From the NCBI RefSeq assembly GCF_026250525.1, contig NZ_CP111043.1, positions 2,527,501-2,591,500 of the forward strand: a DNA stretch of 64,000 nt, in the 5' to 3' direction. The stretch comes from Chondrinema litorale. GTDB taxonomy: Bacteria; Bacteroidota; Bacteroidia; Cytophagales; Flammeovirgaceae. A program made the translations under genes and the position numbers. The notes beneath the pieces were generated by a model. That model did no database searches. It was not told the DNA's origin and was given only the letters and a program-made list of their open reading frames with translations. Below are positions 56,601 to 64,000 of this stretch, piece after piece (position 1 is the first letter of the stretch; every line of letters begins with the position of its first letter).

Positions 56601-57601
56601 CATCCAGAAAGTTTGGAGGTACTGGTTTAGGTTTGTCTATAGTTAAAAATCTGATAGAGTTACAAGGTGGAGAAATTGAAATGGATAGTAAAGTTAATAA
56701 AGGCACCACTTTCTCTGTAATGATAGAATATAATAAAGTTAAACAAGACGATATAAAAAACAGAGGGCAAAATTCAACAGTACATATCAGAGATTTTAGA
56801 GGAATAAAAATTCTTTATATAGAGGATGTAGATACTAACCAGCTCATTATGAAGGGTTTTGCAGCAAGCTGGGGTATAGAGCTCGATACTGCTTCTGATG
56901 GATATGAGGGTATTCATAAAATACAGAACAAAGAATACGATATGGTGCTTATGGATTTACAAATGCCTGGTATAGATGGTTTTGAAACTACCCGTAGAAT
57001 TAGAGCATTTAGCAATTCTTTTTACAAAAAAATACCAATTATAGCACTTACTGCTGGTTTGAGCGATCAGATTATGAAAGAGGTAAGAGCCTGTGGAATG
57101 ACAGACTTTTTATCCAAACCTGTTAATCATGATAAGCTGTATGAGGTAATTAAAAAACATAAAATTAGACCAATTAAAAAGGAGATAGAGATATTACAAG
57201 AGAAAGAATTGCTTGTACAAAAAGAAATAAAAGAAGCAGTGTTACTAGATGTTCCAATTGATATTGACTTTTCAGAACCAGATAGGCTTTTTTCTGCTGA
57301 TAAAGACAGTTATACCACGTTTTTAGAAATGTCGAAAAAAGAATTGTTAAATAATCAAAGTGTATTGGTAGATGCTGTACTTAAGGGTAATATAGAATCT
57401 TACCGACAAATTCATCATAAAATGTCTGGTTTGTTAAACCTCTTAAAATTATATGGTTTTTTAAACTATTTAACAGAAACAAAAAAGGAACTAGTAAACA
57501 GTAACGGAGAGCTAGAAGATAAGGAAAAAGTAGCTATTGAAATAGATAAGTACTTTGAAAAAGTGCTTCTTGTTTTTAAAAAGAAATTAGAAACAATATG
57601 A
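53675..57601 (+). CDS. multi-PAS hybrid histidine kinase with REC and HPt domains
   Basis: The 1308-residue protein is a one-chain phosphorelay. After an N-terminal sensor-like region (1-140) come several PAS/PAC modules (about 150-250, 400-510, 525-650, 655-785; TRWEISALFDKNGMVKEYIA and MLGSIMDITERK are PAC ends). The kinase core has H802 in SVMSHEIRSPLSGI, an ATPase domain with NNLLSNAIKFTQIGS and DTGIGIPIKKQKKIFEPFQ and GGTGLGLSIVKNLI, a receiver with D1092 in MVLMDLQMPGIDGF, and an HPt domain near 1215-1300 with H1246 or H1247 in IHHKMSGLL. No transmembrane segment is evident, so it is probably cytoplasmic. No output regulator lies beside it, so phosphate must pass to a protein encoded elsewhere. 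Confidence 0.93.
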   Translation: MVELKFKINFTEPVPNSFFIECNDVGDVLHTSKNISENIQGIDGIPLTLSEFFGSTSPVLNQKINSFSPSNPACALKLKFDADVHGIVYYYANLCQHFDDSDNKTTLHLTASLIEEESISEASDSEILGALIKDSTDFISINEIEGFKQVYSNKNFFNYLGYQYDDKKSIWYYGNEIIHAGDYENIFSLRNNIKEGSRSNWEIHFRAIHMNGNIKLIHMRVIPYKRNSYNEVTHFICILRDISAHDELHFEFIEENYAYQSILTYSGAEILVTNTQKQVQYALKAGNREEIKEELYLEDYLIKNKKDQLLQAIILENFERVLNDENIVEIVNLEFESLVVELIPVKREDKVDKVVIALIAQNDSTKKERIGALIDYKDQLKKDVRQLIKRNTELQHQEEAVRVLLDFQKNFIIRFNRKAEVNYVNDSLSRFLNADPVIIIHSLSDVFIHPDDRIIFESAMADIKADPNNSVTLEFRFISGDNSYWTRWEISALFDKNGMVKEYIASGMDYTKKKQYEEAILKSQERFNLIARATNDAIWDWNILTNSVWWNPALYEKLGISENTIPHISLLLKVIHPDDKEIINEKMRMALSDRLSHWDGEFKCWVEEKQEYRHFFNRAYLTFDSDGNPERMLGSIMDITERKNNENKYRYLHRSYELAVKAGKTGVWEYKIPEDKFEYDNNLAYLYGYSEENLFFEKEEFTKIIGVSQFLSFKSALKNYLEKGQFKEPFEMVQMRSKKDSSKCWMIIRASIIFNKDQKPEKLIGTDTDITEQKKAEVQIRRAKQKVEEAMRTKENFFSVMSHEIRSPLSGIIGMNELLLQQNSRSDQKRFLSAIKFSASNLMVLINDILDFSKIKAGKLEFENNEFDLHMMLQNTFLSYKTQANDRNIVFSLQKTKNLPRYVKGDSTRLSQILNNLLSNAIKFTQIGSVELEVKVVKEDSKKVRLLFNVKDTGIGIPIKKQKKIFEPFQQASKDTSRKFGGTGLGLSIVKNLIELQGGEIEMDSKVNKGTTFSVMIEYNKVKQDDIKNRGQNSTVHIRDFRGIKILYIEDVDTNQLIMKGFAASWGIELDTASDGYEGIHKIQNKEYDMVLMDLQMPGIDGFETTRRIRAFSNSFYKKIPIIALTAGLSDQIMKEVRACGMTDFLSKPVNHDKLYEVIKKHKIRPIKKEIEILQEKELLVQKEIKEAVLLDVPIDIDFSEPDRLFSADKDSYTTFLEMSKKELLNNQSVLVDAVLKGNIESYRQIHHKMSGLLNLLKLYGFLNYLTETKKELVNSNGELEDKEKVAIEIDKYFEKVLLVFKKKLETI

Positions 57602-57625
57602 TTTTTTTAGAAAAGGTCGCCTAAA

Positions 57626-57663
57626 AAGTTGCCAGATTTACAATAAAGTAGAGCTGGCAACTT
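57626..57663. terminator. hairpin terminator after hybrid kinase / small gene
   Basis: aagttgccag pairs with ctggcaactt across an 18-base loop. A T-run follows on the minus strand (ending the 74-residue gene) and a looser T-rich tail on the plus strand, so it may serve both convergent genes. Confidence 0.75.
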
Positions 57664-57681
57664 ATTATAAAGTAGTTTTTT

Positions 57682-57906
57682 TTAATCCATGGCCATATTT
57701 TTTAATTGTTGAATATCAGTTTGTATTTCATCGTGCCTGTTTACAATAGAGTCTACAATGTCTTTCACTCTTTGCTTTTCAAAATCTACCAGCGGATCAT
57801 TGTTGGCATTTTCAAGTAATTCTTTTGTATGATCTATCTTTGTCATAAGGTACTGATAGGTTTCATACAGATCATTTAATAAGTCGTACGTTTCCTGTTT
57901 TTTCAT
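57682..57906 (-). CDS. small coiled-coil protein of unknown function
   Basis: The 74-residue soluble protein is nearly all helical with heptad-like hydrophobic spacing (LLNDLYETYQYLMTKIDHTK, VKDIVDSIVNRHDEIQTDI) and no signal or membrane segment. No family is recognised. It is supported as real by a terminator just past its stop and by an AT-rich gap upstream; it does not overlap any other gene. Another frame in this interval is not more convincing. Confidence 0.62.
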   Translation of the reverse strand: MKKQETYDLLNDLYETYQYLMTKIDHTKELLENANNDPLVDFEKQRVKDIVDSIVNRHDEIQTDIQQLKNMAMD

Positions 57907-57996
57907 ATAATGTGGATTTAAAATGAAAAAATGTGTATGTAAAATAAGAAAAATATCAATATTTCATCCTGATTTTTAATTATTAAATTGAATCAG

Positions 57997-58004
57997 TAAT
58001 TTTG
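57997..58004 (+). promoter_or_regulatory. -7 box just before the small secreted protein gene
   Basis: TAATTTTG matches TAnnTTTG; the first base of transcription should fall only a few bases before the ATG at 58013, so the message would be almost leaderless. The same bases form the GTG that extends the frame by three codons. Confidence 0.45.
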
Positions 58005-58012
58005 TGCCCTCT

Positions 58013-58399
58013 ATGAAAAAACAGAGTCAGTTCATAAGGTTATTATTTACAGGGGTATTTGCTGTTATGGTGTTATCATCACCATTGCTTGCAAATGCTT
58101 TACAGCTTATTGAACAGACCGAGCATCAGCAATATATTACTAAAGAGGTAAAAGATAATGCAGATGATGATGAAAACCAAAACGATAAGAATACTTGCAG
58201 AATAGAGCAATCAGTTGTAATCTCTGTAGGTACTACTAGTTTTGTTCCTTTTCAACCTGTTAAAGGCATAATTTTTAATTATGTCTTGCCCGTTCTTTTA
58301 ACCAATGAGGGAGCATTTTACCAAACTGCATTTACCCCCTCTTTACTATGTTTTATAAAGAATATATTGCTATTCTTTTCGGCTCCTCACGCACCATAG
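58013..58399 (+). CDS. small secreted protein of unknown function upstream of secDF
   Basis: No family is recognised. The 128-residue product has a signal peptide (MKKQSQFIRLLFTGVFAVMV, cleavage near LLANA), a short acidic stretch (KEVKDNADDDENQNDKNTC) with one cysteine, and a hydrophobic C-terminal half ending FFSAPHAP. GTG at 58004 is in frame, but ATG 58013 fits the signal peptide better. A weak hairpin (aggcat at 58440-58445 with atgcct at 58456-58461) follows. It lies 111 bases upstream of secDF on the same strand; a link to export is only suggested by position. Confidence 0.6.
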   Translation: MKKQSQFIRLLFTGVFAVMVLSSPLLANALQLIEQTEHQQYITKEVKDNADDDENQNDKNTCRIEQSVVISVGTTSFVPFQPVKGIIFNYVLPVLLTNEGAFYQTAFTPSLLCFIKNILLFFSAPHAP

Positions 58400-58510
58400 T
58401 AGCATTTGCTATAAACTAAACTCACATTCATTAAAAGGCAGGCATCACTTTTTATATGCCTAGCTAAAATTTTTTATATAGAAATAAATACCAATTAAAT
58501 TTTATATACC

Positions 58511-61500
58511 ATGCGCAACAGAGGCGGAATTATATTTTTAGCCGTGATTATCACGCTGCTATGTTTATTTTACCTTTCATTTACACTGGTATCCCGAAAC
58601 GTTCAGGAAAAAGCTAACGAATTTGCCAGAACAGAAAGTGGATCGGTGGATTATTTTAAAAAGCAGGCTTACTTAGATTCTATTTGGAACGAGCCTGTAT
58701 TTTTAGGCTTTTCTTATCAGGATGTTAAAAACAGTGAGCTTAATTTAGGTCTTGACCTTCAAGGTGGTATGCACGTTACACTTGAGGTTTCTCCGGCAGA
58801 AATTATCACTGCTCTTTCAGGAGATAATGACGATCCTGAGTTTAAAAAGGCACTTGAAGCTGCTGCCGAAAGACAGAAAAATAGCCAAGAAAACTTTACT
58901 ACACTTTTCTTTCAGGCTTTTGAGGAATTAGCTCCAAATACTAAATTAAATCAGGTATTTGCTAATACTGCTAATAAAGGAAGAATTGATTTTGATACTG
59001 ATGACAGTGATGTTAAAAAAGTAATCGAAGAAGAAGTAGAAGGTGCAATCGATCGTACTTTTAATATTATTCGTACAAGAATTGATAAATTTGGTGTATC
59101 TCAACCACAAATTCAAAGAGTGCAAGGTACTGGTAGAATTCAAATAGAATTACCAGGTGTAGATAACCCGCAACGTATTAGAAAACTATTACAAGGTGTT
59201 GCCAAACTTGAGTTCTTAGAAGTATGGACTCCACAAGAATACCAACAATATCTTTTAGCTATCAACGACTACCTTGTTAAAAAGAAAAAAGCAGCAGATG
59301 CAGATGGAACAACTACTGTAAAAACTGATAGTACTACATCTTCAGACGCACTTTTTGAGCAAGAGGCAGATGATGAAACTGAGCCTTTATTTGAAGGTGG
59401 AGATAATATAGCTGCTAACGATTCAGCTGCATTAGCAGATTCAATACAGCAAGCTATTGATGCACAACAAGCGCAAGTATCTGATCTTTTCCGTTTAAAT
59501 GTACCTGGTTTTAACTCACTTGCATACAGAGTGATGGATACAAGTAAAATTAACCAGATCATTATGGACAAAGAAGTTCTTTCTCTTGTTCCTCCAAACT
59601 TACAGTTTACTTGGTCTGTAAAGCCACAAGAAGATGCGCAAGGTAACTCTACAGAAGTAATACAATTATTTGTACTTAAAAAGAACAGAGGAGGTAAAGC
59701 GCCTTTAACTGGTGAAGTTGTAGTTGACGCTCGCCAAAGTTTCGACCAGTATGGTAACCCTGATATTTCAATGAATATGAACGTTGAGGGTGCTAAGAAA
59801 TGGAAAAAAATGACTGGTGACAATGTTGGAAATCAAATCGCTATCACACTTGATAGCTATGTATATTCTGCACCAGTTGTAAATGGTGAAATACCTACTG
59901 GTAGCTCTTCAATCACTGGTAACTTTACTATAGAAGAAGCACAAGATTTAGCAAACGTATTGAAAGCTGGTAAACTTCCTGCTTCTCCAAGAATTGTAGA
60001 AGAAGTTGTTGTTGGTCCTTCATTGGGTATTGAAGCTCAGAACGAAGGTATTATTTCAGTAGTTGCAGGTTTAGCTTTAGTAGTAATATTTATGATTGCT
60101 TACTATGCTAAAGGTGGTCTTGTTGCTAATGTGGCACTTATTCTTAACATCTTCTTTATCTTCGGTATTCTTGCTCAGTTAAATGCGGCACTTACGCTAC
60201 CAGGTATTGCAGGTATCGTGTTAACCATTGGTATGTCGATAGATGCTAACGTTCTAATATTTGAGCGTATTAGGGAAGAAATGAGAATTGAAGGTAATAA
60301 CCTGTTGAATGCAATTAACCATGGTTACGATAGAGCATTCTGGACAATCTTTGACTCGAACGTTACTACTTTCTTAACTGGTATTTTCCTTTACTCTTTT
60401 GGTTCTGGTCCAGTTAAAGGTTTCGCAGTTACATTAATGATTGGTATTGCTTGTTCTTTCTTCTCTGCGGTTTATATCACTAGAGTTATTGTTTCTTTCA
60501 TGACTAAGAAAGGAAACCAAAGCAACATTTCTTTTGTAACTCCTTTCTCTAAAAGTTTACTTGGTGAGTTAAACTTCAGCTTCTTAGGTAAAAGAAAAGC
60601 AGCTTACGTACTTTCAGGAGTTGTTATCGTAGTTGGTCTTGTGGTTATCAGCATTAATGGTTTAAATTATGGTGTTGATTTCGAAGGTGGTAGATCGTTT
60701 ATCGTTGAGTTCGAAAAGCAAGTAGTTCCTTCAGAACTTGAAGTAGCATTACAGAAAAACTTAGAAAACTCAGGTGTAGAAGTAAAAACGTATGGTAGTG
60801 CAGAAGGTGAAAAACTAAAAATCACTACAAACTACATGGTAGATAATGAATCTACTGAAGCTGATAGCCTTGTAACAGAAGCTGTAAAATCTGCGATTAC
60901 CGATTTTACTGGAACTACATACACATCTAATGAAACTGAGCTATCTCCAGAAACTTTTACAATACCAAGTACATCTAAAGTAGGTGCTACCATCGCTGAT
61001 GATATCAGAGACTCTTCATTTACTGCAGGTTTATTCTCTATTCTAGCAATCTTCTTCTATGTATGGGTAAGATTTAGAAACTGGAGATTCGGTTTAGGTG
61101 CGATTGCCGCTCTATTCCACGACGTATTAGTTGTATTAGGTATTTATACAATTGCTAACTTCTTAGGCTTTGGTTTTGAGGTTGATCAAGTGTTTGTGGC
61201 AGCAATGCTTACAATTATCGGTTACTCAATTAACGATACCGTGGTTGTATTTGACCGTGTAAGAGAGTATTTAGGATTAAGAAAAAGCCAACCATTCGAA
61301 GATACTATTAACCAATCTGTAAATAGTACCTTAAACAGAACTTTAATTACTTCATTTACAACTTTACTTGTTGTATTAATTCTATTCTTATTTGGAGGTG
61401 AAGTTCTTAGAGGTTTCTCATTCTCATTGTTAATAGGTATTATCGTTGGTACTTACTCTTCAATCTTTATCGCGACACCTTTAGTGTACGATACTCAAAA

Positions 61501-61558
61501 AATGGTTGAGAAGCAAAAGGATAGAAAACAAGGAAAAGTTAAAACAGCAGATGCTTAA
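58511..61558 (+). CDS. secDF: protein translocase subunit SecDF (fused)
   Basis: The 1015-residue inner-membrane protein fuses SecD and SecF, which use the proton gradient to pull exported proteins out of the Sec channel. SecD part: LNLGLDLQGGMHVTLEV (near 75-95), the P1 periplasmic domain, and IGMSIDANVLIFERIREEM in the membrane block. SecF part begins near 700 (ISINGLNYGVDFEGGRSF) and has GYSINDTVVVFDRVREYL. Fusion of both is usual in Bacteroidetes. Residues about 255-320 are an acidic, Thr/Ala-rich insert in P1. It precedes a good terminator; no yajC or secA gene is adjacent. Confidence 0.96.
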   Translation: MRNRGGIIFLAVIITLLCLFYLSFTLVSRNVQEKANEFARTESGSVDYFKKQAYLDSIWNEPVFLGFSYQDVKNSELNLGLDLQGGMHVTLEVSPAEIITALSGDNDDPEFKKALEAAAERQKNSQENFTTLFFQAFEELAPNTKLNQVFANTANKGRIDFDTDDSDVKKVIEEEVEGAIDRTFNIIRTRIDKFGVSQPQIQRVQGTGRIQIELPGVDNPQRIRKLLQGVAKLEFLEVWTPQEYQQYLLAINDYLVKKKKAADADGTTTVKTDSTTSSDALFEQEADDETEPLFEGGDNIAANDSAALADSIQQAIDAQQAQVSDLFRLNVPGFNSLAYRVMDTSKINQIIMDKEVLSLVPPNLQFTWSVKPQEDAQGNSTEVIQLFVLKKNRGGKAPLTGEVVVDARQSFDQYGNPDISMNMNVEGAKKWKKMTGDNVGNQIAITLDSYVYSAPVVNGEIPTGSSSITGNFTIEEAQDLANVLKAGKLPASPRIVEEVVVGPSLGIEAQNEGIISVVAGLALVVIFMIAYYAKGGLVANVALILNIFFIFGILAQLNAALTLPGIAGIVLTIGMSIDANVLIFERIREEMRIEGNNLLNAINHGYDRAFWTIFDSNVTTFLTGIFLYSFGSGPVKGFAVTLMIGIACSFFSAVYITRVIVSFMTKKGNQSNISFVTPFSKSLLGELNFSFLGKRKAAYVLSGVVIVVGLVVISINGLNYGVDFEGGRSFIVEFEKQVVPSELEVALQKNLENSGVEVKTYGSAEGEKLKITTNYMVDNESTEADSLVTEAVKSAITDFTGTTYTSNETELSPETFTIPSTSKVGATIADDIRDSSFTAGLFSILAIFFYVWVRFRNWRFGLGAIAALFHDVLVVLGIYTIANFLGFGFEVDQVFVAAMLTIIGYSINDTVVVFDRVREYLGLRKSQPFEDTINQSVNSTLNRTLITSFTTLLVVLILFLFGGEVLRGFSFSLLIGIIVGTYSSIFIATPLVYDTQKMVEKQKDRKQGKVKTADA

Positions 61559-61578
61559 GTTTTAATCTTGATATAAAT

Positions 61579-61611
61579 AAAAAGGGATTGCGAAATGCAA
61601 TCCCTTTTTTG
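61579..61611. terminator. terminator between secDF and the phosphoesterase gene
   Basis: aaaagggattgc pairs with gcaatccctttt around a short loop, followed by T-run on the plus strand and A-run before, so it can act for both convergent genes. Confidence 0.93.
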
Positions 61612-61637
61612 TTTATAAATTTTTATTTCAAATTGAT

Positions 61638-62351
61638 TTAATCAATACAAATCTGTTGGAAAACTGTAGGCGGTTCTTCTTCGTGTAAATTGAACCGAAG
61701 CGCTGTTAAAACCCCCATTCCTCTTTTGGTATACACACAACCAGTATCTATTCGGTAATTGCCATTGCTATTAATAAAGTTTGTTTCTGTTGGCTGGTGC
61801 CCAATTACCTGTATGCAACCCGGAATTTTAGCCAAATCTCCTTTATTAAATATGTATGAGCCCGGTATGCGTAGGTCAATACTGAGAGAGAACTCTAAAC
61901 TATAATTGTTTTGCCTAAATATTCTGTTGCTTATACCTCCGTGAGTTGCTACGATTTTTTTACCATATTGTGTATCTACAATGAGGTAGGGTAATGCCTG
62001 ATCAAAAAAATAAGACATTTCTGCCAATACTTCTTGTATCTGTTTTTCGGAGTTTACTCCCAAAGAAGCTTTTATAGATTTTATGGTTTCGGTGCCCCCT
62101 GTGTTTAACCACGTTTCTTTCGCCCACTTATGATTTCTATGTTTACAAAGAAACTCATGGTTACCGATTAGCTGGGTTATTTTGTTCTTTTTTACGTATG
62201 AGAAGGTTTCGTAAGATCTTTTTCCTTTATTAATGATGTCGCCCATTAAGACAATCTTGTTGTCTGCTTGAGAAATTTTTTCCAGAAGTGATCTGAAGGA
62301 GAAAAAGCAACCATGAATATCTCCAATAAAAGTAATATACTTTTGCGTCAC
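61638..62351 (-). CDS. metallophosphoesterase (serine/threonine phosphatase or Ap4A hydrolase-like)
   Basis: The 237-residue protein has the calcineurin-type motifs GDIHGCFFSFRSLL (metal Asp and His, near 10-23), LMGDIINKGKRS (near 35-46) and IGNHEFLCKH (near 61-70), and later VATHGG and IGHQPT with further histidine ligands. Length and motif spacing match small bacterial protein phosphatases (PrpE-like) and symmetrical Ap4A hydrolases. Which substrate it uses is not decided. It lies about 97 bases downstream of the GWxTD gene on the same strand. Confidence 0.88.
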   Translation of the reverse strand: MTQKYITFIGDIHGCFFSFRSLLEKISQADNKIVLMGDIINKGKRSYETFSYVKKNKITQLIGNHEFLCKHRNHKWAKETWLNTGGTETIKSIKASLGVNSEKQIQEVLAEMSYFFDQALPYLIVDTQYGKKIVATHGGISNRIFRQNNYSLEFSLSIDLRIPGSYIFNKGDLAKIPGCIQVIGHQPTETNFINSNGNYRIDTGCVYTKRGMGVLTALRFNLHEEEPPTVFQQICID

Positions 62352-62448
62352 GAGATGTTCCTGTTAAATTATCTGTAAATGAATTAGCTGGTTATTTTTA
62401 ATAGGTTGATTTATTATAAGGTAAAGCAAATAACTCAGCAAATTGTTA

Positions 62449-63636
62449 TCATGGCAAGAATAATTCTCCTTTTCGCCATAATTCCACAGCATCAAAATAA
62501 AACTTTTTATATGCAGGAGACCTGTATAACTCATAGTGAAAGTCGCTAAAGATATTTGCCTTCTTTACAAATTCAAATGTAACTCTTTTTCTCCTTTTAC
62601 CTACAAAATATACCCATTGTTCACCATTTTCTACCGAGATCACTTCTGCAGGTCGGCCAAAAACGATATAGAGCATTCCGCGGTCGGTTTTCCAGCCAGC
62701 TTTGTAATTGGTAAAACTTTTATTGGCGTAGGTTACCCTTTGGTAGTATTCTTTTATCATTTTTTTGGCGATATCTACACTTCCTCCTGCATTAATCCAG
62801 TAAGTATCTAGTGCAGCTTTTTTGTCTTCTGCATTTAAAAATGAAGTTATTTCTTTATTGGTAGAAATATAAATCATAGAATGGGCGAGGTTTTCCACAC
62901 TTTTAAATTTGGGGAAATCTGGGCTTACTACTCTAAAACCAATACCTTTTACTGTGCTTGTGTCTTCTTGAGCAAAATAGAGGGCTTCTTTATTCAGAAT
63001 AATAGGCTCATTGGTTCTTACTGTTAAAATGCTATCTACAGTAAGTTCTTTGCTACCACCATTCATATCGTTACCCATTGGAGGTGCAGCAGGCAAAAAG
63101 TTATCTGTAAACCTCACTAAGTAAATCGGTTTGTCAACATCATCTTGTAACATAAACTTTTCTCCGAGGCATACAAAGCCACTATAAACCGGATTACTAA
63201 TATTTCGAAAACTATATGTTACTACTTGTTCTTTTTTATTTAGATATACTTCTTTAGAGATGCTTTGCCCGGTAGCTAAATCTTTTATAGTAAGTTTAAG
63301 TCGAGCATTGTTTGTAGCTTGTTCAATTATAAAATTGAAATAAAAGGTACTGTTTATTTTTTCAACAGGTGTATTAGTAAAGTTAATATCTTTACTTTCA
63401 ACTACTTTATCGTTACTCAAAACCTGATAATTAGCCTGTATAGCAGTAGGTTGTAATTCTTCTGATAGTCGGGCAACCTCAAAAGCTACTTCCACATTTT
63501 GTAAAGCACCAGAGTTATACACTTGTACATCGCAGTACATTTGTTTTTCCTGAGCTGCAGCAAAACCCGGTATTACAAAAAGTAAAAAATATAAAAAGTG
63601 TTTAGTATGTATTTTTAAAGTGTTATTAAAAAACAT
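62449..63636 (-). CDS. GWxTD domain-containing exported protein
   Basis: The 395-residue protein has a signal peptide (TKHFLYFLLFVIPGFAAAQ, cleavage near AAAQE). A beta-rich domain (about 30-270) is followed by the GWxTD-type region (about 280-395): AALDTYWINAGGSVDIAKKM, GMLYIVFGRPAEVIS, EQWVYFVGKRRKRVTFEF. The family occurs in Bacteroidetes envelopes, often near gliding or secretion genes; no reaction is known. The in-frame extension to a TTG at 63666 adds ten codons before the signal peptide; ATG 63636 is preferred. Confidence 0.85.
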   Translation of the reverse strand: MFFNNTLKIHTKHFLYFLLFVIPGFAAAQEKQMYCDVQVYNSGALQNVEVAFEVARLSEELQPTAIQANYQVLSNDKVVESKDINFTNTPVEKINSTFYFNFIIEQATNNARLKLTIKDLATGQSISKEVYLNKKEQVVTYSFRNISNPVYSGFVCLGEKFMLQDDVDKPIYLVRFTDNFLPAAPPMGNDMNGGSKELTVDSILTVRTNEPIILNKEALYFAQEDTSTVKGIGFRVVSPDFPKFKSVENLAHSMIYISTNKEITSFLNAEDKKAALDTYWINAGGSVDIAKKMIKEYYQRVTYANKSFTNYKAGWKTDRGMLYIVFGRPAEVISVENGEQWVYFVGKRRKRVTFEFVKKANIFSDFHYELYRSPAYKKFYFDAVELWRKGELFLP

Positions 63637-63864
63637 AAGTATTATTTTTAAATGTATTATTTTCAATTATCTACGGATGGAAGCCTAAAGTTTAAACAAT
63701 AAAATTGGAATAATGTACTCCTTATGTTTGTTTAAAATGATTGAATACAAAGATTGGTTTCCTGTAAAGTGAAAATACGCTATTTTTGAAGAGATACAGA
63801 AACCTTAAAGATATAGATTTCAAATTTTCTGAATTTAAATTTTTGAAAAGCTTAATATAAAACC

Positions 63865-64000
63865 ATGGATATACTTAATAAGGAATACGCTTCAACCGAA
63901 ACTGTAAGCAAACTTAAACACGATTTTGATACAGCACTACCTTACAGACATCTTGTAATGGATAATTTTTTGTCAGAAGAAGTTGCTTTGCAGGCATATG
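63865..64000 (+). CDS. partial gene: 2OG-Fe(II) oxygenase-like protein (N-terminus only)
   Basis: A frame opens at ATG 63865 and runs to the window edge without a stop (45 codons). The product begins MDILNKEYASTE and contains ALPYRHLVMDNFLSEEVA, a start that resembles the N-terminus of prolyl-hydroxylase-like 2-oxoglutarate oxygenases. The 3' part, with the metal site, lies outside the window, so the assignment is tentative. Confidence 0.5.
   Translation, partial: MDILNKEYASTETVSKLKHDFDTALPYRHLVMDNFLSEEVALQAY

Noticed and set aside
57682..57906. Considered dropping the 74-codon minus-strand frame as a chance frame.
   Set aside because: Kept as a gene with modest confidence because it lies in otherwise empty sequence, has a heptad pattern and is followed by a terminator.

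Overview
The window is AT-rich and reads as chromosome of a marine-type Bacteroidetes bacterium, most likely of the order Cytophagales. The grounds are a very large secreted protein with a gliding-motility/type IX secretion C-terminal domain, several OmpA-family lipoprotein-like cell-envelope proteins, a GWxTD protein, a fused SecDF, promoter-like boxes of the Bacteroidetes form TAnnTTTG, and the absence of strong Shine-Dalgarno sites. No species can be named from this sequence alone. No CRISPR array, prophage, toxin-antitoxin pair, restriction system or tRNA gene was recognised; most of the window is core or ordinary accessory gene content.

Layout. Positions 1-1366 hold the 3' end of an rRNA operon (23S, 5S, terminator). 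A second terminator and an insertion sequence with an intact DDE transposase follow (to about 2960). From 3.2 to 8 kb come a C26 glutamine-amidotransferase-like hydrolase with a secreted DinB-like protein (minus strand), a trans-sulfuration PLP enzyme, and two tandem OmpA-type paralogues. From 8.2 to 16.6 kb lie a DEDDh exonuclease, an M61 metallopeptidase with PDZ domain, a 1248-residue type IX secretion cargo protein, a small outer-membrane-type protein and an AlkD-like DNA glycosylase. From 16.5 to 24.9 kb are an ArsA/Get3-like ATPase, purN and a UbiA prenyltransferase as one minus-strand run, a STAS-like protein, an MBOAT O-acyltransferase with a membrane partner, a class V aminotransferase and an enoyl-CoA hydratase.

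At 25.1 kb rpoC stands alone, with its own promoter-like box and terminator and without rpoB upstream. Next are a ComA-like phosphosulfolactate synthase, a DUF2911 lipoprotein, transketolase, an OmpA/YdjM/DnaJ-TPR minus-strand run, a transglutaminase-like secreted protein, a sodium symporter, a DUF2520 protein, a six-LysM protein, an O-methyltransferase, a second STAS-like protein, a CBS-containing ClC channel, a histone-deacetylase-like hydrolase, a CAP-domain protein, a coiled-coil lipoprotein, an iron-type alcohol dehydrogenase, a PlsC-like acyltransferase, pheT, a multi-PAS hybrid histidine kinase with REC and HPt, a small coiled-coil protein, a small secreted protein, secDF, a metallophosphoesterase, a GWxTD protein, and at the right edge the start of a 2OG-Fe(II) oxygenase-like gene.

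Themes. Many products belong to the envelope and its biogenesis: SecDF for export, type IX cargo, OmpA and LysM peptidoglycan anchors, PlsC and UbiA lipid enzymes, MBOAT acylation. The most notable points are rpoC separated from rpoB, and a bacterial ComA homologue that may feed sulfonolipid synthesis. Neighbouring genes mostly form single-gene units or short same-strand runs separated by clear hairpin terminators, several of them shared by convergent genes.
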